Assembly: GCA_024169445.1 (NCBI GenBank)
Contig: JALKFA010000001.1
Location: forward strand, 1,736,001 to 1,800,000
Direction: 5' to 3'
DNA: 64,000 nucleotides
Origin: Buttiauxella agrestis ATCC 33320
GTDB taxonomy: Bacteria > Pseudomonadota > Gammaproteobacteria > Enterobacterales > Enterobacteriaceae
Positions 1-8,201 of this stretch are shown piece by piece. The translations under genes were made by a program, and so were the position numbers. The first letter of the stretch is position 1. Each line of letters starts with the position of its first letter. The notes beneath the pieces are model-generated. The model worked only from the letters and a program-made list of their open reading frames with translations. It searched no databases and was not told the origin of the DNA.

Positions 1-122
1 CCATTTTCGAGAAACAGCGTCGCAAACATGACGCAATAAACCACTCCAACAACATGAGGGTCCGCGAGTGCAGCAAAATCATGTTGCCAAAGCGCCTGAA
101 CAATATTGTGTATAACAGCCAT
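1..122 (-). CDS. yghB: YghB, DedA-family inner membrane protein (N-terminal part)
   Basis: Only the first 40 codons lie in the window; the gene runs off the left edge. The translation begins [19 protein letters not shown] and continues into a hydrophobic stretch, matching the start of E. coli YghB closely. YghB belongs to the DedA family of polytopic inner-membrane proteins linked to envelope homeostasis, proton-motive force and lipid carrier transport; it is partly redundant with YqjA. The ATG is at 122-120. It lies upstream of metC on the same strand, as in E. coli, separated by about 180 bases in which no clear terminator is seen. Identification is firm because both sequence and neighbour agree. 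Confidence 0.9.
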   Translation of the reverse strand, partial: MAVIHNIVQALWQHDFAALADPHVVGVVYCVMFATLFLEN

Positions 123-302
123 GGCAAATCCTGTGGAACCGCTTTATTGGGCGCACCTAAATCTAAAGTCATTAGCTTAGGCACACCTTAATTTTAGGGA
201 CATAGTGTAACGCTAAATGGCCTGCGACACCTTGATCACAGGCTCAACAAATCACCATGAAAGCAAAAAAACTGTTCTTTGCAGTGTCCACATTTGGCAA
301 TT

Positions 303-1490
303 TTAGGCGATACGCTGGAAACCTGCGTCCAGATCGGCAATCAGGTCGTCCACATTCTCCAGCCCAATATGAACACGCACCAGCGTTCCGGTGAAGTCTA
401 TTCCCCCGGCAGGGCGAATCTCCGCCAGTTCTTCTGGCTGGTTGGCCAGAATCAGCGATTCATATCCGCCCCATGAATAGGCCATACTAAAGTAGTTGAA
501 ATTGTCCAGGTAGCTTTGATACTGGTCATTATTCAAACGCTTTTTAAGCACAAATGAGAACAAGCCGCTGCTCCCTGTAAAGTCTCGTTTCCAAAACTCG
601 TGGCCTTTGCTGCCGGGCAATGCAGGATGATTGACGCGCTCAACCTGCGGATGTTGCGCCAGCCATTCGGCAATTTTCAGGCTGCTTTCATGATGTTGAC
701 GCAGACGCACGCCTAATGTGCGCAAACCACGGCTGGTCATATAAGCAGTATCTGCATCCAGCATTTGCCCCATCAGATACGAGTTCTCACGCAACTGATC
801 CCAGCAGCGGGCGTTTGATACCGCCGTTCCGACCATCGCATCAGAATGGCCAATCAGGTATTTGGTTCCCGCCTGAATTGAAATATCAATGCCGAAATCC
901 AGCGCTTTAAACAAAATGCCCGCCGCCCAGGTGTTATCGATCATGATGATGGCGTCAGGGGCCACGCTGCGTATCGCCTGAACAATGGCTGGAACGTCAT
1001 GTACTTCCATTGTTATCGAACCAGGCGATTCCAGAAATACAACTTTAGTATTGGGTTGCACGAGTTGGGCAATGCCTGCGCCAATCATCGGGTCAAACCA
1101 GGTGGTCGTGACGCCGAGTTTAGCGAGGATTTTGGTGCAGAAATCCTGGCTGGGTTCGTAGGCGGAGCCGGTCATCAGCACATTATCGCCATGTTCGACA
1201 AAGGCCAGAATCGCATTGGCGACGGCTGCGGCACCGCAAGGGTAAAGTGCGCAACCCGCACCGCCTTCCAGTTCGCACATGGCTTCTTGCAACGAGAAGT
1301 GGGTCAGGGTGCCACGGCGACCATAAAACAGCTCGCCTTTCGCGCGGTTGGCCGTGGCCTGTTTTTTGGCTTCGACGGTTTCAAAAACCAATGATGACGC
1401 GCGTTGAATGACGCTGTTAACCGAACCCTGGGTGAATTTTTTATCGCGCCCGGCATTAACCAGCGCCGTTTCAATGTGCTTGTCAGTCAT
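303..1490 (-). CDS. metC: Cystathionine beta-lyase MetC
   Basis: This PLP enzyme cleaves cystathionine to homocysteine, pyruvate and ammonia in methionine synthesis, in the cytoplasm. The 395-residue product is nearly colinear with E. coli MetC (395 residues). The PLP lysine is visible as K210 in the motif [16 protein letters not shown]. The Cys/Met-metabolism fold signatures such as [14 protein letters not shown] and MIDNTWAAG are also present. The ATG at 1490 (MTDKH) is preferred over an in-frame GTG two codons earlier, because it matches the E. coli start and has an AGGG sequence about ten bases upstream. It is divergent from exbB and has a MetJ-type operator upstream, so repression by MetJ with S-adenosylmethionine is likely. 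Confidence 0.97.
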   Translation of the reverse strand: MTDKHIETALVNAGRDKKFTQGSVNSVIQRASSLVFETVEAKKQATANRAKGELFYGRRGTLTHFSLQEAMCELEGGAGCALYPCGAAAVANAILAFVEHGDNVLMTGSAYEPSQDFCTKILAKLGVTTTWFDPMIGAGIAQLVQPNTKVVFLESPGSITMEVHDVPAIVQAIRSVAPDAIIMIDNTWAAGILFKALDFGIDISIQAGTKYLIGHSDAMVGTAVSNARCWDQLRENSYLMGQMLDADTAYMTSRGLRTLGVRLRQHHESSLKIAEWLAQHPQVERVNHPALPGSKGHEFWKRDFTGSSGLFSFVLKKRLNNDQYQSYLDNFNYFSMAYSWGGYESLILANQPEELAEIRPAGGIDFTGTLVRVHIGLENVDDLIADLDAGFQRIA

Positions 1491-1508
1491 GTTCACTTTG
1501 CCCTATTT

Positions 1509-1524
1509 AACCATCTGGATGTCC
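1509..1524 (-). promoter_or_regulatory. Putative MetJ (met box) operator of metC
   Basis: Read on the minus strand this is two adjacent 8-bp units, GGACATCC and AGATGGTT, resembling tandem met boxes (consensus AGACGTCT). It lies about 20 bases upstream of the metC start. MetJ binds tandem met boxes to repress methionine genes. The first unit matches 6 of 8 consensus positions and the second is weaker. Position and gene identity support the call. Confidence 0.6.
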
Positions 1525-1595
1525 AAAACTAACTTATCATGCTTTTGCTGCGTAAACGCAAGGAATCCATGGACAATTTAAGGCACTCTTTAAAT

Positions 1596-1614
1596 ACTAA
1601 TGAGAACTACTATC
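1596..1614 (+). promoter_or_regulatory. Putative Fur box upstream of exbB
   Basis: The 19 bases ACTAATGAGAACTACTATC match 13 of 19 positions of the classical Fur consensus GATAATGATAATCATTATC. The site lies about 65 bases upstream of the exbB start, in the metC-exbB divergent region. exbBD are iron-repressed by Fur in E. coli, so the context agrees. No footprint can be inferred from the sequence alone. Confidence 0.5.
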
Positions 1615-1678
1615 AATTCGATGTCGTTTTGATATTATTGCGCACAGTTTTAGTATTATTTCGCGGTGGAGAGTAAGA

Positions 1679-2413
1679 GTGACGAATAATTTGATGCAGA
1701 CAGATCTCTCTGTCTGGGGCATGTATCAGCATGCTGACATCGTGGTAAAGATTGTGATGATCGGCCTGATTCTGGCCTCTGTCGTCACCTGGGCAATCTT
1801 CTTTAGCAAAAGTGTTGAGCTGATGTCGCAAAAGCGCCGTCTGAAGCGTGAACAACAACATTTAGCTAATGCCCGCTCTCTGGATGAAGCCAGCGAAATG
1901 GCCGAAACGTTTGATGCAAAAAGCCTGAGCACGATGCTTATCAATGAAGCGCAAAATGAGCTTGAGCTTTCCACAGGTAGCGAAGATAACGAAGGTATTA
2001 AAGAGCGTACCGGTTTTCGCCTTGAGCGCCGAGTTGCGGCGGTGGGTCGCCACATGGGGCGCGGTAATGGCTTCCTGGCGACTATTGGTGCCATTTCCCC
2101 ATTTGTCGGTCTGTTTGGTACCGTCTGGGGCATCATGAACAGCTTTATTGGTATCGCACAGTCACAAACTACTAACCTTGCTGTTGTTGCACCAGGTATT
2201 GCCGAAGCCTTGCTGGCCACGGCTATCGGCCTGGTGGCAGCGATTCCGGCGGTTGTTATCTACAACGTATTTGCTCGGGTGATTGGCGGTTACAAAGCTT
2301 CTCTGGGCGACGTTGCTGCTCAGGTTTTACTGCTGCAAAGCCGTGACCTCGATTTAGCAGCCAGTTCTCTTGCTCGCCCGGTTCGTACCGCTCAGAAACT
2401 GCGTGTAGGTTGA
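1679..2413 (+). CDS. exbB: ExbB, TonB-system energy transducer
   Basis: ExbB is the pentameric inner-membrane proton-channel subunit that, with ExbD and TonB, energises outer-membrane siderophore and vitamin B12 receptors. The 244-residue product matches E. coli ExbB in length and along its whole sequence. It has a first membrane helix near residues 17-40 (VVKIVMIGLILASVVTWAIF) and the conserved MotA/TolQ/ExbB region near residues 130-200 (ATIGAISPFVGLFGTVWGIM and AEALLATAIGLVAAIPAVV). The start is GTG at 1679, as in E. coli, with GGAGAG upstream. exbD follows four bases after the stop, forming an operon that ends at the hairpin at 2885. Confidence 0.97.
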   Translation: MTNNLMQTDLSVWGMYQHADIVVKIVMIGLILASVVTWAIFFSKSVELMSQKRRLKREQQHLANARSLDEASEMAETFDAKSLSTMLINEAQNELELSTGSEDNEGIKERTGFRLERRVAAVGRHMGRGNGFLATIGAISPFVGLFGTVWGIMNSFIGIAQSQTTNLAVVAPGIAEALLATAIGLVAAIPAVVIYNVFARVIGGYKASLGDVAAQVLLLQSRDLDLAASSLARPVRTAQKLRVG

Positions 2414-2417
2414 TCCC

Positions 2418-2843
2418 ATGGCTTTGCGTCTTAACGAAAATCTCGACGATAACGGTGAAATGCACGAAATCAACGTGACACCTTTTATCGATGTCATGTT
2501 GGTATTGCTGATTATCTTCATGGTGGCAGCGCCGCTGGCGACCGTCGATGTGAAGGTTAACCTTCCCGCGTCTTCAAGCCAGCCGCAGCCGCGTCCGGAA
2601 AAACCGGTCTACCTGTCTGTCAAAGCCGATCACACGATGTTTATCGGCAACGATGAAGTGACCAAAGAGAGCATGGTCAATGCTCTGATTGCTGCGACAG
2701 AAGGCAAGAAAGACACCACGATTTTCTTCCGCGCCGACAAATCAGTTGATTACGAAACGATGATGAATGTGATGGATACGCTGCATCAGGCAGGGTATTT
2801 GAAGATTGGCCTGGTTGGGCAAGAAGTCACGAAAACCCAATAA
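2418..2843 (+). CDS. exbD: ExbD, TonB-system energy transducer
   Basis: The 141-residue product has the E. coli ExbD length and layout: a short cytoplasmic N-terminus, one transmembrane helix (INVTPFIDVMLVLLIIFMVA) with the essential membrane aspartate in PFIDVML, and a periplasmic ExbD/TolR domain. It works with ExbB as the proton-driven motor for TonB. It is the second gene of the exbBD operon, starting four bases after the exbB stop, and is followed by a strong terminator. Confidence 0.97.
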   Translation: MALRLNENLDDNGEMHEINVTPFIDVMLVLLIIFMVAAPLATVDVKVNLPASSSQPQPRPEKPVYLSVKADHTMFIGNDEVTKESMVNALIAATEGKKDTTIFFRADKSVDYETMMNVMDTLHQAGYLKIGLVGQEVTKTQ

Positions 2844-2884
2844 GCATCAATTTTCCTTTCTCTCCATCGCATCACATATATAGA

Positions 2885-2918
2885 GCGGCCTGCTGGTTAA
2901 ACTAGCAGGCCGCTTTTT
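2885..2918 (+). terminator. Rho-independent terminator of exbBD
   Basis: A perfect 10-bp stem, GCGGCCTGCT paired with AGCAGGCCGC, closes a 9-base loop and is followed by five Ts. It lies about 40 bases after the exbD stop. Confidence 0.92.
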
Positions 2919-3016
2919 CATAAAGCGAATGAGCGACAGCTGGCGATTTCCGTGTTTCGCCTGGCACGAATGGTTTTGCTGGGCTAATCTCGGGCATTGC
3001 CAGGAGACACGCGCTA

Positions 3017-3754
3017 ATGAAAACCGAACGCCACCAGCAACTGGTTCAACTTGTCGAGCAGTACAACAATCTGACCACACAACAGCTGGCGCAGTTATTA
3101 GGCGTGAGCCAGGAAACTGTGCGGCGCGATCTGCGTGTACTACAAAAGCAGGGGAAAATTGTTCGCCAACATGGGCGGGCAAAGCGTATTAATCGAGGCG
3201 CAGACGAAAGCGGTGATCCTTTCACCGCCCGCCTGAAAAGCCATCTCAATAGCAAAGCGGATATTGCTCATCGCGCTCTGGCCTGGATTGTGCCGGGCAT
3301 GGTGATTGCACTGGATGCCAGCTCAACGTGTTGGTATCTGGCGCGATTACTGCCAGATATTCCTCTCACTGTTTTCACCAATAGTGAACGTATTTGCCAG
3401 GCGTTATCCAGGCGCGAACATATCAAGCTGATTAGCACTGGCGGTCTTCTCCAGCGCAAATATGCGTGCTATATCAATGCCCCGCTGGCAGCGCATCTTA
3501 AATCGATGGATATCGACTTGTTCCTGTTTTCCTGCGAGGGAGTGGATAGCGACGGAACGTTATGGGACACGCGCAGCTGGAATGCCGAATATAAAACGAT
3601 GTTGCTCAAGCGATCAGCGCAGTCCTTGCTGTTGATCGACAAGAGTAAATTTGACCGGGTGAGTGAAGTTCGGATCGGGGAGCAGGCTGATGTGACCGAA
3701 ATTATTAGTGAAGGCGAGCATACTTTAACGCCTTACAAATGCGGAGTTTTGTAG
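3017..3754 (+). CDS. DeoR-family regulator, FucR-like
   Basis: The 245-residue product has an N-terminal DeoR-type helix-turn-helix (residues about 20-45, LTTQQLAQLLGVSQETVRRD) and a C-terminal sugar-phosphate-sensor domain (about 75-235). Long stretches such as GMVIALDASSTCWYLARLLP, IDLFLFSCEGVDSDG and AQSLLLIDKSKFDR closely resemble E. coli FucR, the L-fucose-phosphate-responsive activator. No fucose genes lie nearby, so its target is unknown and it may act on a distant regulon or be a paralogue. It starts at an ATG preceded by AGGAG. Its last 22 bases overlap the end of the convergent gene at 3733. The family call is firm; the fuc role is inferred. Confidence 0.8.
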   Translation: MKTERHQQLVQLVEQYNNLTTQQLAQLLGVSQETVRRDLRVLQKQGKIVRQHGRAKRINRGADESGDPFTARLKSHLNSKADIAHRALAWIVPGMVIALDASSTCWYLARLLPDIPLTVFTNSERICQALSRREHIKLISTGGLLQRKYACYINAPLAAHLKSMDIDLFLFSCEGVDSDGTLWDTRSWNAEYKTMLLKRSAQSLLLIDKSKFDRVSEVRIGEQADVTEIISEGEHTLTPYKCGVL

Positions 3755-4119
3755 TTGTTTTCCAGCAACGCACGCGTGCACGACAAACTTTGCGCCTCTT
3801 CATCTCTTAGTTTCTGATAAACCACTTCAAGCTGGGCAAGGATCTCGTTTTTCCACCGCGGCTGGTGGGCGATGATTTCACAGAGCACCGCTCCGTAAAC
3901 TTCTTCTTTTACCCGCCAGGGAAAGATCTGGTGGCGGTTATGCCATTTCTGTTCAACCAGTGCCGAGGTGATATTGAGCTGGCTTTGGGTAAAGCGCGCA
4001 ATATTTCCATTTTTAATTTGCACTAGTGCTGCAATATTTTCGCGTAATAAGGTGTTATCGGATTCTGCACCCACAGGTGAATCGGAACTGTGCAGAACCT
4101 CAGGAAGTTCGTCAGACAT
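3733..4119 (-). CDS. Hypothetical protein
   Basis: A 128-residue, mostly helical, acidic soluble protein without signal peptide or membrane segment. I do not recognise the family. The centre has a tryptophan-containing stretch (KWHNRHQIFPWRVKEEVYGA) and the C-terminus looks like an amphipathic helix. It begins five bases after the stop of the gene at 4125-4523, so the two are probably co-transcribed and may act together. Its 3' end overlaps the convergent FucR-like gene by 22 bases. Codon use looks normal for the window, so it is probably a real gene. Confidence 0.6.
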   Translation of the reverse strand: MSDELPEVLHSSDSPVGAESDNTLLRENIAALVQIKNGNIARFTQSQLNITSALVEQKWHNRHQIFPWRVKEEVYGAVLCEIIAHQPRWKNEILAQLEVVYQKLRDEEAQSLSCTRALLENNYKTPHL

Positions 4120-4124
4120 TGAGA

Positions 4125-4523
4125 TTACTCGTCCAGTGAATAAAACATCGGCCAGCTTTTTTCCTGGGTGAGTTGATTGACCCAGATTTGCTGTGAATGG
4201 TGACTTATCTGCAATTCTTTATCTTCTATTAGCATTTGCAGGTCGGCAGGACTGATCTTTTCTTGCTCAATTAATTCATTTAATACGGTGACCAGCGCTT
4301 CAATTTTAAGCGCGCAAAATAATCGGTCTTTTAAATGTCGGTCGCTTTCTTCAAGCAGAGTATTTTTCGCCTGCCCAGCGTAGTGATTTGCGCTAAGAAC
4401 CGTTTTCTCGAGCGATAAAATATTATCCTGGGGATTTAGTGTTAGAGCGCTATCTTCTGCTAATGGTATAAATGCAACCTGCATAGCCGGAAGCATTCCT
4501 GGTACCATGTTTTTAGGTAACAT
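4125..4523 (-). CDS. Hypothetical protein
   Basis: A 132-residue predicted cytoplasmic protein of unknown family. It is rich in Leu, Glu and Gln with helical, coiled-coil-like stretches (LEKTVLSANHYAGQAKNTLL and ALKIEALVTVLNELIEQE). The ATG at 4523 has AGGAT at a good distance upstream, which supports it as first gene of a two-gene operon with 3733-4119. It is divergent from the membrane protein gene at 4626. No function is proposed. Confidence 0.6.
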   Translation of the reverse strand: MLPKNMVPGMLPAMQVAFIPLAEDSALTLNPQDNILSLEKTVLSANHYAGQAKNTLLEESDRHLKDRLFCALKIEALVTVLNELIEQEKISPADLQMLIEDKELQISHHSQQIWVNQLTQEKSWPMFYSLDE

Positions 4524-4625
4524 TATAAATATCCTGTTATATCAATAGAATGAGATGCGTAGTCACCAAGAATAGCGTTGACAACATTTTGCCTCAAAAT
4601 TACTATAAAAAAAACAGGAGTCCCC

Positions 4626-5129
4626 ATGCAAAGTGTCTTTTATTCAATTGTATTAATACTATTGTTGCTGTGCGGCGTATTGATGCTAATGCGTGAAAAA
4701 TCCCATTCCAGCGTCAACCCCATCCCTCAGGCTTCCCCTAAATTAAATTTCTCGCAGAGTGATGAACATGAAGATTACTTTGCGAAATTAATTTCAAAAA
4801 TCACCCCTGATTATTATTGGCGAGTAAGCCATGAATATGCAGATTTTAACCACGCCACTATTAAGCGTATGAGTATCGATATGCTTAGCGCCGATCCCAA
4901 ACTCTTTAGTGCCCAACGGCGATGCAGCGATTTAAATTCCGCTATCTATCGCTATTACGACAATCTCAGAAAACGTTGCACTGAGGGTGAAAAAGTCTCT
5001 TTTGCTGACATCGAAGTGCTGAACTTACGGCAGTGTTTTGATGAGTTCAGCCAGGATGCTTACCCAGCGCTGGTGGCACTGGTTTGGCCGCATTACCAGC
5101 GGCCGGAAGTCAGTCTCCATAACGTGTAA
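4626..5129 (+). CDS. Hypothetical single-pass membrane protein
   Basis: A 167-residue protein with one N-terminal hydrophobic helix (SVFYSIVLILLLLCGVLMLM) followed by a charged domain with four Cys, aromatic residues and a DYYWRVSHEYADF stretch. The ATG at 4626 has ACAGGAG eight bases upstream and is preferred over an upstream in-frame start at 4578. The helix could be a membrane anchor or an uncleaved signal, which would place the rest in the periplasm. The family is not recognised. A terminator follows directly. Confidence 0.65.
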   Translation: MQSVFYSIVLILLLLCGVLMLMREKSHSSVNPIPQASPKLNFSQSDEHEDYFAKLISKITPDYYWRVSHEYADFNHATIKRMSIDMLSADPKLFSAQRRCSDLNSAIYRYYDNLRKRCTEGEKVSFADIEVLNLRQCFDEFSQDAYPALVALVWPHYQRPEVSLHNV

Positions 5130-5139
5130 GCCCATGCCA

Positions 5140-5169
5140 AACAGCCTGACTCAGTATCAGGCTGTTTTT
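5140..5169 (+). terminator. Rho-independent terminator
   Basis: The stem AACAGCCTGA pairs with TCAGGCTGTT across a 7-base loop and is followed by a run of Ts, 11 bases after the stop of the membrane protein gene. Confidence 0.9.
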
Positions 5170-5331
5170 AAAATAAAAAAAATAGAAGTCTAAAAATAGA
5201 CCGATTCTCTCGTGGCTAAATTTCATACAGCGGTTATTATTTGCTCACCCAAAAGGAGTTGTTCGTCCCATTGCTAAAAATCAGCAATGGCTTGTTTCGC
5301 TGTATTTGCCAGTAGATGAAAGATATTTCTT

Positions 5332-5892
5332 ATGCCTCGTTTAAAAAAATTAATTGCCGCAACTTTGTTTATTATTCCTGTTGTTTTTAGTGCAAATTCC
5401 TTTGCTTTTAATATGCCAAAGGAATTTGCATCAATCGCAAGCCAGTCGCTTGCTAAGAAAGATGTGTTCTCTGAAAAAGAGAACTATATAAAGAATGATG
5501 ATCACGGTAATACCAATAGTATTAAGTCTGCCATATTGGCACAATTTTCAAACTGGAAAGGAACGCGTTATCACCTTGGCGGTACGACACATCAAGGTGT
5601 CGATTGTTCTGCACTGATGCAGCATATATTTAGCGATTCATTCCATAAATCATTACCGAGAACCACAACGCAGCAAATAAAAAATGGGCAGCCTGTCAGC
5701 AAAGAAAAACTCGAGCCGGGTGATTTAGTCTTTTTTAGAACGTCGCCGGGGATGCGCCATGTCGGTGTTTATGTTGGCGATAACCAGTTTGTCCACGCCT
5801 CAAGCAGTGTCGGTGTCACCATGTCTTCTCTGGCGAACCGTTATTGGGTTGAACATTATGAAACCGCTCGCCGTTTAAACATGGTTGGTTAA
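5332..5892 (+). CDS. Exported NlpC/P60-family peptidoglycan endopeptidase
   Basis: The 186-residue product starts with a signal peptide (MPRLKKLIAATLFIIPVVFS, likely cleaved after residue 25). It then has a C-terminal NlpC/P60 domain from about residue 65. The catalytic Cys is visible as C92 in GVDCSALMQ, the His as H143 in MRHVGVYVGD, and a third polar residue as H155 in QFVHASSSVG. Enzymes of this family (MepS/Spr, NlpC) cleave the D-Glu-DAP or DAP-D-Ala cross-peptide bonds of peptidoglycan in the periplasm. No lipobox is seen, unlike MepS. It is a single gene between hypothetical genes; its specific role is unknown. Confidence 0.85.
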   Translation: MPRLKKLIAATLFIIPVVFSANSFAFNMPKEFASIASQSLAKKDVFSEKENYIKNDDHGNTNSIKSAILAQFSNWKGTRYHLGGTTHQGVDCSALMQHIFSDSFHKSLPRTTTQQIKNGQPVSKEKLEPGDLVFFRTSPGMRHVGVYVGDNQFVHASSSVGVTMSSLANRYWVEHYETARRLNMVG

Positions 5893-6067
5893 ATACAATT
5901 CTGGATTGCGGGTTTAATTTTATATTGAGAATCACTATTATAGCGGCTGGTTTAAGATATTGGTTATTTTACTATGTGGTGCGCAAATATAATGATGGCG
6001 ATGTATATTCATAACTTATGAATTAGCCGGTGCTTATATTTTAATTTCCTACAGGGATTAGTATCAA

Positions 6068-6613
6068 ATGAAACGAAATTTAATGCGTCAGATGACGGGT
6101 GCCGTAATCGCTGTAATGGTTGCTGGTACCTTGCTGGTTGGTTGCGATGCGAAACAAGCTGGAGAAGTTGAAATGAAATTTATTAATGTGGAAAAGGTCG
6201 CACTGGATTCAGGTCTGGTTAAGCAAGAACAAGCGTATCTCAAAGCAGTAAATGAAAATCTGCATAAAGGCCTGCAACTGGCAGAAAAGAATTATGCCAC
6301 GCTGCCTGCAGATAAAGTCGCGGCCGCGCGCCAGGCAGATAAAAAAATTATTGCTCAGCAATGGCAAGGTCAGCAACGCGCCGCACGCCAGGTTGTGTTG
6401 GCAGCGGTAAAACAGGCAGCTGATGCCTATCGCACTGAAAAGAAAATTGCTGCCATTATGCCTATGCAGACTGCAGTTTCGGTTGCGCCGGAACTCGATG
6501 TCACCGCTGACCTGACCACCAAATTGAATGCAACCAAACTGGATTTTGGCAAAGTGCCTGAAATCACGGTTAAAGCGGCTGATACTGCAAAACCGGCAGT
6601 AGCAGCAAAGTAA
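6068..6613 (+). CDS. Hypothetical lipoprotein
   Basis: A 181-residue protein with a lipoprotein signal (GTLLVGC lipobox, acylated Cys at residue 26, followed by Asp at +2, which favours inner-membrane retention under the Lol rule). The mature part is helical and Lys/Ala/Gln-rich and ends in an Ala/Lys/Pro tail. The repeated K-x-A spacing resembles a periplasmic spacer or coiled coil. The family is not recognised. It has its own downstream terminator at 6639 and is probably monocistronic. Confidence 0.7.
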   Translation: MKRNLMRQMTGAVIAVMVAGTLLVGCDAKQAGEVEMKFINVEKVALDSGLVKQEQAYLKAVNENLHKGLQLAEKNYATLPADKVAAARQADKKIIAQQWQGQQRAARQVVLAAVKQAADAYRTEKKIAAIMPMQTAVSVAPELDVTADLTTKLNATKLDFGKVPEITVKAADTAKPAVAAK

Positions 6614-6638
6614 TTAGCAAATAATTATCCGCAAATAT

Positions 6639-6674
6639 TGGGCTTCGCCTGCGTGTTCCGCGAAGCCCATTTTC
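6639..6674 (+). terminator. Rho-independent terminator
   Basis: The stem TGGGCTTCGC pairs with GCGAAGCCCA around an 11-base loop, followed by TTTTCG, 25 bases after the lipoprotein stop. Confidence 0.8.
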
Positions 6675-6840
6675 GTTAATCCTTAACACTTTCACCTGCC
6701 TGATAACAGCCATAAGACGATGCGATGATGCCCCGTCAGTTTCCTGTTAGAATGGCAAAATTGCCCCCGCAATGCCTGGATCAGCAGACAGGCCATAACT
6801 GAGCTGGCTTCCTTCACTTTTTAATATTCAGGAGCCAGAT

Positions 6841-8199
6841 ATGTCTGACCAACGTTTGTGGATCAAAAATCCCCGCGCAGTTTTTACCGCCAATTTGCAA
6901 GACGCCGCAGGTGGCGTAGTGATCGAAGGGGCAATCATTCGTGAATTAATTCCCCTGGGTGGCAAACCCGCAGTTCCATGTGACTCTGTGTTTGATGCTC
7001 GCGAACTTGTCTTGTTACCCGGACTTATCAACACACACCACCATTTCTATCAGACTCTGACCCGAGCGTGGGCACCGGTGGTTAACGTGCCGCTGTTTCC
7101 CTGGTTAAAACAACTCTATCCGGTTTGGGCGCGGCTTGATGCCGAAGCTTTAGCGCTGGCCAGTAAAGTGGCGATGGCTGAGCTGCTGCTTTCCGGTTGC
7201 ACAACCACAACGGACCATCACTACCTTTTCCCGCAGGGCATGGAGGAGGCCATCGATGTGCAGGTTGATGTGGTGAACGAAATTGGCATGCGTGCCGTAT
7301 TAACCCGCGGCTCGATGAGCCTGGGTGAAGATGACGGTGGGTTGCCTCCTCGCCACACAGTACAACAGGCCGGGACAATTCTGCGTGATAGCGAAAGATT
7401 GATTAAACGTTACCATCAGCGCGGGGAAGGGGCGTGGCTACAAATCGCGCTCGCTCCATGTTCGCCGTTTTCTGTGACCACTGAAATTATGCGGGATAGC
7501 GCCCAACTTGCGCAGCAAGAGGACGTGCGGCTGCATACGCATCTGGCTGAAACCATAGATGAAGAAAACTTCTGTCTGCAACGTTTTGGCTTGCGTACCG
7601 TGGATTATCTGGAAAGTGTTGGCTGGCTAAATGACCGAACCTGGCTTGCCCACGGCATCCATTTTAATGAGAGTGAAATTCAGCGCCTGGGGCGAGCGGG
7701 AGTCGGTGTCTGTCATTGTCCGGTTTCAAATATGCGTCTCGCATCAGGCATGTGCCCGACGGTTGATTTGGAAAATGCCGGTGCGCCAGTTGGCCTCGGT
7801 GTTGATGGTTCCGCTTCAAACGATGCGTCAAACATCATGTACGAGGCGCGGCAAGCATTGTATTTACAGCGCCTGCGTTATGACGCTGAAGCGATTACTC
7901 CGCAGAGAGTGTTAGGCTGGGCGACGCGTGGCTCGGCAAAACTGATTGGGCGTAGCGATATTGGCGAAATTGCCGTCGGGAAGCAGGCCGATTTGGCGCT
8001 GTTTGCTCAGGACGAACTCCGCTTTAGTGGCAGCCACGATGCGATTTCAGCCCTGTTGTTATGCGGTGCAGAAAGGGCAGAACACGTGATGGTTGGCGGT
8101 AAATGGCGAGTGACCGACGGCAATATCGTCGGGTTGGATGTGCCGGATCTGATATCCCGGCACCGCAAGGCGGCGGCGAAATTAGTCGCTGATGTTTAA
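6841..8199 (+). CDS. 8-oxoguanine deaminase-type amidohydrolase
   Basis: A 452-residue metal-dependent hydrolase of the amidohydrolase superfamily (ATZ/TRZ, cog0402). Metal ligands are visible: the triple His at 66-68 in LINTHHHFYQT, a His in HTHLAETIDEE, a His in WLAHGIHF, and the Asp in GLGVDGSASND. The sequence around LTRAWAPVVNVPLFPWLKQL is typical of bacterial 8-oxoguanine deaminases, which convert 8-oxoguanine to urate and ammonia. Related deaminases of guanine or s-triazines cannot be excluded. It acts in the cytoplasm, has a GGAG ribosome site and appears monocistronic. The stop lies two bases from the end of the convergent gene at 8202. Confidence 0.8.
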   Translation: MSDQRLWIKNPRAVFTANLQDAAGGVVIEGAIIRELIPLGGKPAVPCDSVFDARELVLLPGLINTHHHFYQTLTRAWAPVVNVPLFPWLKQLYPVWARLDAEALALASKVAMAELLLSGCTTTTDHHYLFPQGMEEAIDVQVDVVNEIGMRAVLTRGSMSLGEDDGGLPPRHTVQQAGTILRDSERLIKRYHQRGEGAWLQIALAPCSPFSVTTEIMRDSAQLAQQEDVRLHTHLAETIDEENFCLQRFGLRTVDYLESVGWLNDRTWLAHGIHFNESEIQRLGRAGVGVCHCPVSNMRLASGMCPTVDLENAGAPVGLGVDGSASNDASNIMYEARQALYLQRLRYDAEAITPQRVLGWATRGSAKLIGRSDIGEIAVGKQADLALFAQDELRFSGSHDAISALLLCGAERAEHVMVGGKWRVTDGNIVGLDVPDLISRHRKAAAKLVADV

Positions 8200-8201
8200 C
8201 A

